NCBI GenBank assembly: GCA_963703145.1
Contig: OY969793.1
Coordinates: forward strand, 372,001-436,000
Source: Bog-756 sp963703145
GTDB lineage: Bacteria; Actinomycetota; Acidimicrobiia; Acidimicrobiales; RAAP-2
Direction of reading: 5' to 3'
DNA: 64,000 nt
The position numbers were made by a program, and so were the translations under genes. This document shows, piece after piece, positions 1 to 8,404 of the stretch; the stretch's first letter is position 1, and each line of letters opens with the position of its first letter. The notes under the pieces are model-generated. The model was not told where the DNA came from. It saw nothing but the letters and a program-made list of their open reading frames with translations, and made no database searches.

Positions 1-2
1 TC

Positions 3-179
3 GCCGTCAGCTACCTCCGCCCGGTCACGACTGGGAGCGGGGTCCTGCGGGCCACCGGACGGGTGACCAAGCGTGGCCGGCGGGTGGCATTCTCGACGGC
101 CGAGATCGTCGACGGCTCCGGGGCGGTGGTCGCCACCGCCACCAGCAGCTGCCTCATCATCGACAACCGTCCGGGCTGA
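3..179 (+). CDS. PaaI-like hotdog thioesterase, C-terminal fragment
   Basis: The window opens inside this gene; 58 residues remain before a TGA at 177-179. The peptide has the last beta strands of a hotdog fold: SYLRPV, then GRVTKRGRRVAFSTAEI, then a short turn and an ending strand ATATSSCLII. This pattern is typical of PaaI/YdiI-type acyl-CoA thioesterases, where these strands build the dimer sheet. The acyl-CoA-binding and catalytic half lies to the left of the window, so substrate cannot be judged. The family call rests on the strand pattern only. Confidence 0.6.
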   Translation, partial: AVSYLRPVTTGSGVLRATGRVTKRGRRVAFSTAEIVDGSGAVVATATSSCLIIDNRPG

Positions 180-292
180 CCGAACCCAACACACCCACCC
201 CGGCCTCGCTCGGTCCCGGGGCCTGGCGTTTGGTCGCTCCGTCTGCGGGCATCACTGCGAGAGCGGACTTGTGCTGAGCCATCCAGGCTGGC

Positions 293-333
293 TTGACCCG
301 AACTTAGAAGTGTTCTAATAATGGAAGTGTTCC
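293..333 (+). promoter_or_regulatory. Catalase promoter with overlapping Fur/PerR-type boxes
   Basis: A good sigma-70-like promoter is visible: -35 TTGACC (293-298), 17-nt spacer, -10 TAATAA (316-321). The spacer and -10 carry a perfect 6-3-6 dyad, TTAGAA-GTG-TTCTAA (304-318). Directly downstream is a second dyad, GGAA-GTG-TTCC (323-333), with its centre 17 bp from the first. AT-rich dyads covering the -10 of a catalase gene that is followed by a Fur-family gene are expected for peroxide-responsive repression. The regulator is probably the downstream gene itself (inference). Confidence 0.7.
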
Positions 334-378
334 GCTCAAGCCCTGTCGAGCGGCAGCCGTGATCCCCAGGAGGTGCCC

Positions 379-1842
379 ATGTCCAAGCCCACCCTCACCA
401 CCGAGTCCGGAGCGCCGGTTGTCGACAACCAGCGCAGTCAGACCGCAGGCCCCGGTGGCCCGGTCCTCCTCCAGGACCAGCACCTGCTGGAGAAGTTGGC
501 CCGTTTCAATCGTGAGCGGATCCCCGAGCGGGTGGTGCACGCCAACGGCTCGGCGGCCCACGGCACCTTCGAGGTGACCGCGGACGTGACGGGCTGGACT
601 CGTGCGGCCTTTCTCGGAGCGGTGGGTCGGCGCACCGAGACGTTCCTGCGGTTCTCGACGGTGGCCGGTGGGCGGGGTTCTGCCGACGCGGTGCGCGACC
701 CCCGGGGCTTCGCCGTGAAGTTCTACACCGAGGACGGCAACTACGACCTGGTGGGCAACAACACGCCGATCTTCTTCATCCGTGATCCGCTGAAGTTCCC
801 TGACTTCATCCACTCCCAGAAGCCCGATCCGTACACCAACCACCAAGAGCCGGACAACGTCTGGGACTTCTTCTCCCACTCGCCCGAAGCCACGCACATG
901 TTCACCTGGCTGTTCGGCGACCGGGGGATCCCGGCCAGCTACCGCCACATGGACGGGTTCGGGTCCCACACCTACCAGTGGGTGAACGCCGACGGCGATG
1001 CCGTGTGGGTCAAGTACCACTTCAAGACCGATCAGGGCGTCCGCTCGCTCGACTCCTCGGAAGCGGCGGAGCTGGCCGGGCTCAATCCCGACAGCCACCA
1101 GCTGGACCTGGTCGAGGCCATCGACCGGGGTGACTACCCGTCGTGGACCCTGAGCGTCCAGATCATGACGCCGGCCGAGGCGGCCGCCTCGGCGGTGAAC
1201 CCCTTCGATCTGACCAAGGTGTGGTCGCAGCGGACCTTCCCCCTCCACGAGGTGGGCCGGCTCACCCTCGACCGGAACGCCGACAACTATTTCGCCGATG
1301 TCGAGCAGTCCGGATTCGATCCGGGCAACTTCGTCCCCGGAATCGGACCCTCACCGGACAAGATGCTCCAGGGGCGGCTCTTCGCCTACGCCGACGCCCA
1401 CCGCTACCGGCTCGGGGTCAACCACACCCAGCTTCCCGTCAACGCCCCCCACGCCACCGACGCCCGCAACTACGGCCGGGACGGCCTCATGACCGGGCAC
1501 GGCAACGGTGGCCGGGCGAAGAACTACGAGCCCAACAGCTTCGACGGACCCGTCGAGACCGGTCAGCCCTACGCCGCGCCCCTCGAGGTCGACGGCGTCG
1601 CCGGAACCTACGACTGGGACCGGCGGGAGACCGACGACTTCAGCCAGGCCGGCGACCTGTACCGACTCCAGCCGGCCGACGCCCGGGCCCGCCTGGTCGA
1701 CAACATTGCCGGGGGACTGGCATCGGTGACCCCTGGGTCCATCGGCGAAGGGATTGTCGATCGCAGTGTGGCCCACTTCCGGGCCGCCGACCCCGAATTC
1801 GGTGAGCGGGTGGCCCAGGGGATCAAGGAGCGTCGGAGCTGA
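379..1842 (+). CDS. katA: Monofunctional haem catalase (clade 3, small subunit)
   Basis: This 487-residue protein breaks down hydrogen peroxide to water and oxygen in the cytosol. The essential distal-pocket residues are present: His54 in RVVHANGSAAHG and Asn127 in DLVGNNTPIFF. The proximal haem-ligand tyrosine lies in RLFAYADAHRYRLG, near residue 336. The length fits small-subunit catalases. I chose ATG 379 because AGGAGG (368-373) sits 5 nt upstream; the possible GTG at 373 lies inside that ribosome-binding site. The stop at 1840-1842 is 1 nt before the GTG of the Fur-type regulator, so the two genes form one peroxide-stress operon. Confidence 0.95.
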   Translation: MSKPTLTTESGAPVVDNQRSQTAGPGGPVLLQDQHLLEKLARFNRERIPERVVHANGSAAHGTFEVTADVTGWTRAAFLGAVGRRTETFLRFSTVAGGRGSADAVRDPRGFAVKFYTEDGNYDLVGNNTPIFFIRDPLKFPDFIHSQKPDPYTNHQEPDNVWDFFSHSPEATHMFTWLFGDRGIPASYRHMDGFGSHTYQWVNADGDAVWVKYHFKTDQGVRSLDSSEAAELAGLNPDSHQLDLVEAIDRGDYPSWTLSVQIMTPAEAAASAVNPFDLTKVWSQRTFPLHEVGRLTLDRNADNYFADVEQSGFDPGNFVPGIGPSPDKMLQGRLFAYADAHRYRLGVNHTQLPVNAPHATDARNYGRDGLMTGHGNGGRAKNYEPNSFDGPVETGQPYAAPLEVDGVAGTYDWDRRETDDFSQAGDLYRLQPADARARLVDNIAGGLASVTPGSIGEGIVDRSVAHFRAADPEFGERVAQGIKERRS

Positions 1843-1843
1843 C

Positions 1844-2266
1844 GTGGTCGCCACCTTGACCGATCGGCTGGCTGCTCGGGGCTGGCGGATCACCCCGCAG
1901 CGCCGCGCCGTGGTCGAGGCCCTGGCCGGCGAGCACGTGCACTTGAGCGCCGAGCAGGTCCACGCCGGGGCCAAAAGGATCGTCCCCGAGGTCAGCCTGG
2001 CCACGGTGTACAACACGCTCAACGAACTGACCGACATGGGCGAGATCAGTGAAATTCGACTGTCCGACGGGTCCGCCCGGTTCGATCCCAAGATCGGGCC
2101 CGACCACCATCACCTGGTGTGTGAGGGGTGTGGTCTGACCTTCGACGTCGAACCGCGGGGCGCCGAGGGACTCACGCTGCCGAGGGCCCAGCGCTTCGGC
2201 ATGACCCTCACATCGGTCGAGGTGGTGTTCCGGGGGCTCTGCAGCAACTGCGCCGAGCACGGCTGA
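1844..2266 (+). CDS. Fur-family metalloregulator, PerR/FurA-like
   Basis: This 140-residue protein has an N-terminal winged helix (about 1-80, with LATVYNTLNEL as the recognition helix region). A dimerisation and metal domain follows, with the FDPKIGPDHHHLVC signature and two CxxC pairs (CEGC and CSNC) forming the structural zinc site. GTG 1844 is 1 nt after the catalase stop, and AAGGAG lies at 1825-1830, so translation is probably coupled. Pairing with a catalase and the boxed promoter upstream argue for peroxide sensing (PerR/CatR-like) rather than iron homeostasis, but the sensing residues do not decide this. It probably represses its own operon. Confidence 0.88.
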   Translation: MVATLTDRLAARGWRITPQRRAVVEALAGEHVHLSAEQVHAGAKRIVPEVSLATVYNTLNELTDMGEISEIRLSDGSARFDPKIGPDHHHLVCEGCGLTFDVEPRGAEGLTLPRAQRFGMTLTSVEVVFRGLCSNCAEHG

Positions 2267-2289
2267 GCACCACGGGCGGCCCCGCTCAG
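2263..2289. terminator. Weak stop-codon hairpin between convergent genes
   Basis: CTGAGC (2263-2268) pairs with GCTCAG (2284-2289) across a 15-nt loop. The two arms contain the stop codons of the Fur-type gene and of the converging FtsH-like gene. There is no T tract, so termination is only a possibility. Confidence 0.3.
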
Positions 2290-4229
2290 GCCGGCGGGGC
2301 CTGTCCCGTCTCGGCGGTCGGCTGAGCAGCCACGAGGTGCGGGGTGGCGGAGCCGACCGTGCCCAGGCCCGCCTGGGACCCCCGGATGACGGCCATGATC
2401 TCGTCCCCGATCAGCTCGTGGCGATCGAGTAGCGCGTCCCGCAGCGCCTCGACCACCGTGCGGTGGTCACCGAGCATCTCGGCCACCGATGCCTTCGACG
2501 TCGCCAGGAGCTCTTCGACCTCGGCTCGGCTGCTGTCGTTGGCGAGGACCTTGGACACGATTCCGCCGGCCGGGTACTCCATGGCCGACGCCGACACCAA
2601 CGTGGTGCCCATGCCGAGCTGCCCGATCATCTGGCAGGCGTTCACGGTGGCCGCCTGGAGGTCGCTGGCCACCCCTGTCGAGGCCTCCCCGAAGAAGAGC
2701 TCTTCGGCCACCATGCCACCGAAGGCGATGTCGATGAGGGCCCGGACCTCGGACTTGGTCTGGGTGAATCGCTCCTCCTCCTCGGAGTGGGCGAGGAGCC
2801 CGAGTGCGTCCCGTCGCTTGATGATGGTGAGGACCTCGAGCTTCCGGCCCTTGCCCACCAGCCAGGCCACCGTGGCGTGGCCGGCCTCATGGGTGGCGAT
2901 GGTCCGACGCTCGGCCTCGGTGTACTCGACGGGCTGGGCCAGACCGATCTCCTCGGTCATCTTGGCGTGCTGGAGGTCCTCCCACGAGAAGCGGCCCGCT
3001 CCCCGTCGCAGGGCCCACACCAGGGACTCGTCGAGCAGGTGTTCGATCATGACGGGGGAGTAGCCAGCCGTCATCGCCGCCAACGTCTCGCGCCGGGCGC
3101 CGTCGTCGAGGGTGGGTTCGTGGGCTTTCTTGCCCAGGTAGTAGTCGATGATGTCCCGCCGCCCAGCCCGCCCAGGCAGCCCGAAGTAGATATTGCGATC
3201 GAACCGACCGGGCCGCAGCAGGGCGGGATCGAGGTCGCTGGCCCGGTTGGTGGCCCCGATGACCAGGATGTTGGCGGGTACCTGGCGGGGCTTGTCCAGC
3301 CGGCGGTGGGAGGGGAGCCACGTGTTGACGGCGTCGATGAGGGCACCCTTAAGGCGCAGCGACATTGGCGTCTGCTCGAACGACTGGAGCTGGATGAGCA
3401 GTTCGTTGACCACGCCGGGGATGCCTTCTCCCTGGCGCTGGCCGACACCCCGGGCACCGCCGATGGCGTCGAGCTCCTCGATGAACCCGATGGCACCGCC
3501 CTCGCGCCGGGCGTGGCGTCGCAGTGCCTTGAAGTAGGCCCGGATCTTCCGGTTGGTCTGGCCGTAGAACATCGACTGGAAGGCCGACGACGACACGAAC
3601 AAGAAGGGCACACCGGCCTCGGCCGCCATGGCCTTGGCCATGTAGGTCTTGCCGGTGCCCGGCGGACCCTCGAACAGGATCGCCTTGCGCGGTGAGCCGC
3701 CCATCTGCTCGGCGAAGGTCCGGTGGGCCAGGAACAGGTTGAGGGTCTTGGTCACTTCTTCGACCAGACCCTCGGAGCCACGCACGTCGTCAAAGGTCAT
3801 GGTGAGCTCGTCGGGCCGGTAGAGGATGTGCGGCGAGCGGCCGGCGGCCAGCAGCGGGACCACCATGACCAAGACCAGCACGGTGATCAGGGCCATGGCC
3901 GGGAGCATGGGCTGGAGCGAGGCCGGGAAGTGCGGTGTGGGCACGAGGGAGACCCCGGGGTCGAGGAGATCCCGCAGCACCAAGGCGATGGCGATGGGCG
4001 CCAGCACCATGGCCACCCGCTGCAGGCGGGTGCTCCGGGCCCGCTCCCGGTGGATGCCGACATCGGTGGTGGACAACTGGGCTACACCGTCGTGGCTGAG
4101 GGCCTCGATGGATCCGGCCGACCCGCCCCCCGAACGTCGGCGGACCCGGCCGGCCGAGGGCCCCCCGGTTCCCACCACTGACTCTGGTGCGACCTCGGCG
4201 GAGGTCTCTGTTCCGTGCTCGCTCACCAT
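2286..4229 (-). CDS. ftsH: FtsH-like membrane AAA+ zinc metalloprotease (divergent)
   Basis: A 647-residue protein with a long charged N-terminus, two membrane segments (about 71-90 and 109-129), an AAA+ module and an M41 peptidase domain. Walker A is GPPGTGKT (188-195), the arginine-finger region is GRFDR (341-345) and the zinc motif is HEAGH (447-451). Oddities: Walker B reads GFIEELDA rather than the usual IFIDEIDA, and the extracytoplasmic loop is only about 18 residues, far shorter than in classical FtsH. It is therefore probably a paralogue rather than the housekeeping enzyme. ATG 4229 follows GGAGG by 6 nt; an in-frame start 35 codons upstream is less likely. Expected role: ATP-driven degradation of membrane and cytosolic proteins. 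Confidence 0.85.
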   Translation of the reverse strand: MVSEHGTETSAEVAPESVVGTGGPSAGRVRRRSGGGSAGSIEALSHDGVAQLSTTDVGIHRERARSTRLQRVAMVLAPIAIALVLRDLLDPGVSLVPTPHFPASLQPMLPAMALITVLVLVMVVPLLAAGRSPHILYRPDELTMTFDDVRGSEGLVEEVTKTLNLFLAHRTFAEQMGGSPRKAILFEGPPGTGKTYMAKAMAAEAGVPFLFVSSSAFQSMFYGQTNRKIRAYFKALRRHARREGGAIGFIEELDAIGGARGVGQRQGEGIPGVVNELLIQLQSFEQTPMSLRLKGALIDAVNTWLPSHRRLDKPRQVPANILVIGATNRASDLDPALLRPGRFDRNIYFGLPGRAGRRDIIDYYLGKKAHEPTLDDGARRETLAAMTAGYSPVMIEHLLDESLVWALRRGAGRFSWEDLQHAKMTEEIGLAQPVEYTEAERRTIATHEAGHATVAWLVGKGRKLEVLTIIKRRDALGLLAHSEEEERFTQTKSEVRALIDIAFGGMVAEELFFGEASTGVASDLQAATVNACQMIGQLGMGTTLVSASAMEYPAGGIVSKVLANDSSRAEVEELLATSKASVAEMLGDHRTVVEALRDALLDRHELIGDEIMAVIRGSQAGLGTVGSATPHLVAAQPTAETGQAPPA

Positions 4230-4477
4230 GGCCTGCCTCCGGCTGCGCTGCCCGGCTGCCTTGCGACAGCCTGGCCTGGATGGGTCTCGGGCGCCTGCTC
4301 TGGCTCCGACCGAGTGCCCCTCAGTCGAACGCAATCACCACCTACCACCTACCCACGTGGTGACCGTGGCCGAACCTATCGGCTGTGGCTCAGGCCCTGC
4401 TGAACCGTGTGCAGAGCGTGCCCGGGTCCCTGCGGGGAGTGAGATGTTCCACCCGCACCAGGGAAAACCAGGTGGAA

Positions 4478-5503
4478 TCACCCGGGTGGTGTGGGAGCGG
4501 GAGGGGTGGGGGGCTTGGGCGTCGGCGTCGTGGCCGCAGTGGTCGTGGTGGCAGCCGGACGCGTGGTGGTCGGCGCGGTGGTGCCGGTGGGCGCCGGCCG
4601 AACGGCCGGGATGGTGGTGGGCGCGACGGCGGGCGCGTAGCTGGTCCGGGAGTTGGTCGAGAAGCCGGGCACGGGGAACTCGCGCACCTCGAAGTCCGAG
4701 AGGACCGTGGCGCACAATGACGGGTCGGGAAGGGAGCACGCCTCCTCGGCGACGTTGACGCTGGAGCCGTCGGTGACGGCGGGCTCGACCTGAGGGAACA
4801 GCACGGCCCCCGAAACGGGGACCGAACCGCCCGATCCCGGAAGGGTGCCTACCACCCCGGCCGGATCGGTGACCGAGGCCACATCGGGCGTGGGCATCGA
4901 ACTCACCTCGCCGGTGGGTGGAGACGACGGGCACTTGGCCTCCTGGCGCTGCCAGGAGGCCACCGTGAAGAACGGGCAGACCAGGGCCACCCCGGATGCG
5001 TGGCCGGTGGAGTCGAAGGTGGCGAAGATCCCCTCGGTGCCCGGCGCAGGCGGGCCGAACAGCGGGGGGTTCGGGTTGTTGGCCGGATAGGCGACCAGTT
5101 CACTGGTGCCCCCGATGGTGAAGGCCTCCGAACAGTTCCACCCGGTGGGTGCGAGCAACGTGTCGACGTTGTCCGTGTAGAACTCGACCTTACCTACCAG
5201 GGCGGTGGGGATCGGGGCCAGCAGCACGCTGGGCTTCCACCCCTGGCTGCTGAGTGAGCCTCCCGAGGGTGTGGTGCACTGGACCACGGGGAAGGCGACG
5301 GCCACTTCGCCGCTCAAGGGGGCGGTGGTCGACGTGGCGCCCCGGGAGTCGGCGCCCGACGGTGCCCCACCGGTGGTGGAGGAGGTGGCCAGCAACGAGG
5401 TACCGCACCCCGCGAGGGCCACGCCCACCATCAGGGCCCCGGTCACAGCGGCCCACGGGCGGCGGAGGTGGGACAGCTTGGACCTGCTGGCGCTGCTCGT
5501 CAC
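4478..5503 (-). CDS. Secreted lipoprotein of unknown function
   Basis: About 341 residues, with a basic n-region (SRSKLSHLRRPW), a hydrophobic stretch and the lipobox VALAGC, so it should be lipidated and held on the outer face of the membrane. A Ser/Thr-rich linker follows. The middle has four or more cysteines (for example VVQCTTP, GWNCSEAF, CPFF) and no domain I recognise. The C-terminus is a Thr/Pro/Ala-rich tail ending TPTPKPPTPPAPTPPG, typical of a cell-wall-spanning segment. GTG 5503 is preferred: TAACGT lies 8 nt upstream, compatible with a near-leaderless start; a TTG at 5545 would add 14 residues. Its role is unknown. Confidence 0.7.
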   Translation of the reverse strand: MTSSASRSKLSHLRRPWAAVTGALMVGVALAGCGTSLLATSSTTGGAPSGADSRGATSTTAPLSGEVAVAFPVVQCTTPSGGSLSSQGWKPSVLLAPIPTALVGKVEFYTDNVDTLLAPTGWNCSEAFTIGGTSELVAYPANNPNPPLFGPPAPGTEGIFATFDSTGHASGVALVCPFFTVASWQRQEAKCPSSPPTGEVSSMPTPDVASVTDPAGVVGTLPGSGGSVPVSGAVLFPQVEPAVTDGSSVNVAEEACSLPDPSLCATVLSDFEVREFPVPGFSTNSRTSYAPAVAPTTIPAVRPAPTGTTAPTTTRPAATTTTAATTPTPKPPTPPAPTPPG

Positions 5504-5555
5504 TGCCACAGACGTTAAGCCAACGCCGGCACTGACCGGTGCCAATCCGCAGGTG

Positions 5556-6461
5556 TCACACCATCGGCACCGGTGAGCCCACGTGAGCCAGCTTGTCGGG
5601 GTTTCGTATCAGGCGGATCGCCGCCACCCGGTCGGCCTCCACCTCGAACACCGTCACCACATCCACGATGTCGTCGAGGCTGATCACCGTGCCCACGTCA
5701 CCGTTGACCAGTGCCGACCGCACCTGCATGGCTCCGCCGTACCGCCGGGTCAGATTGACCAAGAAGCGCGCCACGCGCTCGGGTCCGCACACCGGGCGCC
5801 GTGCCGCCCGCCGGGCAGCCCCCCCGTCCGACACGCACACCACCTCGGGCGCCAGGCGCTCCATGACCGCCTCGAGATCGCCGGCGGCGAGCGCCACCAA
5901 GAGGGCGTCCACGACCACCCGGTCGGCCCCGGTGTCCGCACGGGCGCACGGTTCGCGGACACGCCGCCGGGCCCGGCTGGCGATCTGGCGGCAGGCCGGC
6001 TCGGACTTGTCCACGATGACGGCGATCTCGGCGAAGGGAAGGCCGAAGACGTCGGCCAACAAGAACACGGCCCGCTCGACGGGCTTGAGCTGGTCGAGCA
6101 GCGTGAGAAATCCGATGCGGAGTGAGGCGGCCAGTTCTGCCGCCTCGGCCGGGCCGGCCTCGCTCACCACCGGCTCGGGAAGCCATGGGCCCACATAGGA
6201 CTCGCGGCGTCGGCGAGCTGCCCGCAGATGGTCGAGGGCGATCCGGGTGGTCACCGTGGTCAGCCAGGCCTCGGGGCGGTCGATGTCGCCGGGACGGCGT
6301 GCATTCCAGCGGAACCAGACGTTCTGCACCACGTCCTCGGCGTCCGAGATGCTCCCGAGCATTCGGTAGGCCAGGCCGACCAGGCGGGGGCGCTGGCGTT
6401 CGAAGGCATCACCAGACGGTGGTTGGGCGGCTGTGACCACTGCCTCGGTCGGCCGGTTCAC
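5556..6461 (-). CDS. ECF41-type (SigJ-like) RNA polymerase sigma factor
   Basis: A 301-residue sigma factor with region 2 (RLVGLAYRMLGSISDAEDVVQNVWFRW), region 4 (ERAVFLLADVFGLPFAEIA) and a C-terminal SnoaL-like extension of about 100 residues. Both hallmarks of the ECF41 group are present: WLPEP in the sigma2-sigma4 linker and NPDKL near the C-terminus. In this family the extension controls sigma activity in place of an anti-sigma factor. The GTG start (6461) overlaps the TGA of the FAD oxidoreductase by 4 nt, so the two are co-translated. ECF41 genes are usually linked to a carboxymuconolactone decarboxylase, oxidoreductase or epimerase gene; here the partner is an oxidoreductase. Confidence 0.92.
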   Translation of the reverse strand: MNRPTEAVVTAAQPPSGDAFERQRPRLVGLAYRMLGSISDAEDVVQNVWFRWNARRPGDIDRPEAWLTTVTTRIALDHLRAARRRRESYVGPWLPEPVVSEAGPAEAAELAASLRIGFLTLLDQLKPVERAVFLLADVFGLPFAEIAVIVDKSEPACRQIASRARRRVREPCARADTGADRVVVDALLVALAAGDLEAVMERLAPEVVCVSDGGAARRAARRPVCGPERVARFLVNLTRRYGGAMQVRSALVNGDVGTVISLDDIVDVVTVFEVEADRVAAIRLIRNPDKLAHVGSPVPMV

Positions 6462-7723
6462 CGGACGAGACCAGAGTGACCGGAGCGTTCATCGCTCAGG
6501 CGGCCGGCGGCGTGCTTCCCGGCGGCCTGGCCACTGGCCAGAGCGGCGTCGGCCAGCAGGCCGACGGGACCGACCCAGTCGCCCGCCACCGCCACTCCGG
6601 GAACGCCGGTGGCCGTGACCGAGGGCCGACCCCGCAGGCCGCCGGACGTCGCCCGGGGCAGCGTTCCGGCCACGGTCATCTCAGCCAGGAACCGCCGGGT
6701 CTCCACCTCATCGGGCCGGACGCCGGCCTCGGCCACCAGCGCTTCCAGCTGGGCCCGGTCCGATGAGGCGTCGCGTGTGCCGTAGCGGATGGCCGCCACG
6801 ACCGCCTGTCCCTCGGGTGCCTGGCGGGCCGGGGGCGACTGCACCGTTACATAGGTCGGGTCGTCGACAGACAGCACGTAGCCCGGGTCGGGAACCCGAC
6901 CCACGCCGAGGTCGAGGCAGGCCGCCGTCACCGGTGGACCGAGGTCGCCCCAACCCGGGTCGGCCGGAAGCAGCCGGGCCACGGCCGGCGGCGCGCCGGT
7001 GGCCACCACGACACCCCGGGCGTGCATTGTCCCCTCGTCGGTGTGCACGGCGACCGGCCCACCGTCGCTGTCGACACCGGTGACCGCAGCTCCCTGGCGG
7101 ACCTCGACGCCGATGCGGAGTGACTCGACGAGCTGGGTCCATCCGCCGTCGAGATAGAGCACCCCGCCCCGGGCGGCCAGTTGCATCTGGGCCACGACGG
7201 CGCCGGCGCTGACCGCCTCGACATCGGCACTGTAGGTGCTCAGTCTGACCAGGGCCCGGGCGACAGCGTCGACGTCGTCGCGCAGATGGAAGCGGTCGAG
7301 CCAGTGCGCCAGTGACGTGTCGTGGAGGCGGTTCGGATTCGCCCGGGACATCCGCCCGAGCAGGCCGAGCATCTGGGCCTTGCCGCGGGCCCCGAGCAGC
7401 CGGGTCTTCGCCAGGCTCGAGGGCCCCGTCGGCAGGAGATGGAGCGCCCCCGAGGCCAGTGCCCGGTAGCGGTCCAGCGGGGGAGGGGTTCCCGTGGGTG
7501 TCACCCCCAATGAGGCCAGCACCGCCGCCCCGGCGCCACCGGCATAGAGGGCGTGGGCACCCAGATTGAGGGTGAATCCCTGCCGGTCGACGGTGCGGGC
7601 CCGACCGCCGGCCTGGTGCGCCTCGAGGACGAGTACCCGCGCCCCACCTTGTCGGGCGGTGGCCGCGGCAGCCAGTCCAGCCAGTCCGGCTCCGACCACG
7701 ATGACATCCCACGCTGGTTCCAT
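6458..7723 (-). CDS. FAD-dependent oxidoreductase, phytoene desaturase/amine oxidase-like
   Basis: A 421-residue flavoprotein starting with a Rossmann dinucleotide motif (VIVVGAGLAGLAAA) and an FAD ribose-binding Glu (LVLEAHQAGGRA), in the NAD(P)/FAD amine-oxidase/carotenoid-desaturase superfamily. The second FAD motif is near the end (GVPGVAVAGDWVG...). Substrate cannot be inferred. ATG 7723 is chosen because the motif begins seven residues later, as usual for this family; the upstream in-frame extension has no similarity to the fold. It overlaps the ECF41 sigma gene by 4 nt and is a natural candidate for the oxidoreductase that ECF41 factors are linked to and control. Confidence 0.85.
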   Translation of the reverse strand: MEPAWDVIVVGAGLAGLAAAATARQGGARVLVLEAHQAGGRARTVDRQGFTLNLGAHALYAGGAGAAVLASLGVTPTGTPPPLDRYRALASGALHLLPTGPSSLAKTRLLGARGKAQMLGLLGRMSRANPNRLHDTSLAHWLDRFHLRDDVDAVARALVRLSTYSADVEAVSAGAVVAQMQLAARGGVLYLDGGWTQLVESLRIGVEVRQGAAVTGVDSDGGPVAVHTDEGTMHARGVVVATGAPPAVARLLPADPGWGDLGPPVTAACLDLGVGRVPDPGYVLSVDDPTYVTVQSPPARQAPEGQAVVAAIRYGTRDASSDRAQLEALVAEAGVRPDEVETRRFLAEMTVAGTLPRATSGGLRGRPSVTATGVPGVAVAGDWVGPVGLLADAALASGQAAGKHAAGRLSDERSGHSGLVR

Positions 7724-7788
7724 ACTCGTCTGACTCCGGCCGCTGCCCCATTGTGACAGCCGGCGGCGCGTGCCCGCGCCGCCGAGGG

Positions 7789-8223
7789 CTAGGCGCCTGG
7801 AGGGGTGAGGTTCTGGAGCCGGACCTCGCCGTGAGCGATGAGCTTGCCTGCCTCGTCGGTGACGTCCACCTGCCAGAGTTGCTGGGTGCGGCCCTGGTTG
7901 AGAGCCACGGCCTCCACGTCCACGCGTCCCGACGTCAGAGATCGCAGGAAGTGGGTGGTGTTGGTCAGGCCCACGGCCACCTGGCCCTCGGCCTCCACCG
8001 CGGCGCAGGCACCGATACTGGCGGCACTCTCGATGGCCGTCGAGTAGACCCCTCCATGGACGATGCCCCACGGCGTGTGGTGACGCCGATCGAGATCGAT
8101 GTGGCCCCGCAGCCGAGCGGGGGTGACCTCGTCGACCAACAGGCCGGCCGCAGTCACGAACGCTCCGGGGTTCTCCGACCCGGCGCGACGCGTGGGGGTG
8201 CCAGCCGTAGTGGGGCCGGTCAC
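7789..8223 (-). CDS. PaaI-family hotdog acyl-CoA thioesterase
   Basis: 144 residues with the hotdog signature HTPWGIVHGGVYSTAIESAAS, in which HGGV and a downstream acidic residue mark the PaaI/YbgC-type active site, and a final strand AHGEVRLQNL. Expected activity is hydrolysis of acyl-CoA or aryl-CoA thioesters in the cytosol. It starts at GTG 8223. TAAGCT lies 9 nt upstream, and an 8-9-8 dyad covers that region, so the gene may be repressed by an unlinked regulator. It is divergent from the MFS-MerR operon. Confidence 0.85.
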   Translation of the reverse strand: MTGPTTAGTPTRRAGSENPGAFVTAAGLLVDEVTPARLRGHIDLDRRHHTPWGIVHGGVYSTAIESAASIGACAAVEAEGQVAVGLTNTTHFLRSLTSGRVDVEAVALNQGRTQQLWQVDVTDEAGKLIAHGEVRLQNLTPPGA

Positions 8224-8237
8224 GCCGGGACCAGCTT

Positions 8238-8262
8238 AGTAAGTTGTGTCATAGAACTTACT
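8238..8262. promoter_or_regulatory. 8-9-8 inverted repeat (TetR-like operator?)
   Basis: AGTAAGTT (8238-8245) and AACTTACT (8255-8262) form a perfect inverted repeat with a 9-nt spacer, adjoining the probable -10 of the thioesterase gene. The size and AT content against a GC-rich background suggest an operator. No TetR-type gene is adjacent, so the regulator is unknown. Confidence 0.55.
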
Positions 8263-8338
8263 GTAGGTCCGTCGGCGGGAGGGTGCAACCGTCCAGGGCC
8301 CGGCCGGGGAGGAGAGCTGGGCGGCCGATCCGTGTCTA

Positions 8339-8375
8339 TTGACGTCAGCGTTAAGGTATATTCACGCTGAAGTCA
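8339..8375 (+). promoter_or_regulatory. Promoter/operator dyad of the MFS-MerR operon
   Basis: TGACGTCAGCGT (8340-8351) and ACGCTGAAGTCA (8364-8375) form a 12-bp inverted repeat with one mismatch, separated by 12 nt. A -35-like TTGACG starts at 8339, and TATATT lies in the centre (8357-8362). The dyad lies 30 nt before the exporter gene whose second cistron is a MerR regulator, so autoregulation is likely. The short -35/-10 distance would suit a MerR factor that distorts DNA, but the exact -10 is uncertain. Confidence 0.6.
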
Positions 8376-8404
8376 GATATGCCGACTACGGATTCAGGTG
8401 AGCG

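Noticed and set aside
373..379. GTG 373 as the catalase start
   Set aside because: It overlaps the AGGAGG ribosome-binding site; ATG 379 has proper spacing.
304..1248. Long minus-strand open frames opposite the catalase, MFS, recB and kinase genes
   Set aside because: They are shadows caused by high GC at third codon positions; they lack domains and show the biased Arg/Gly/His-rich composition of antisense frames.
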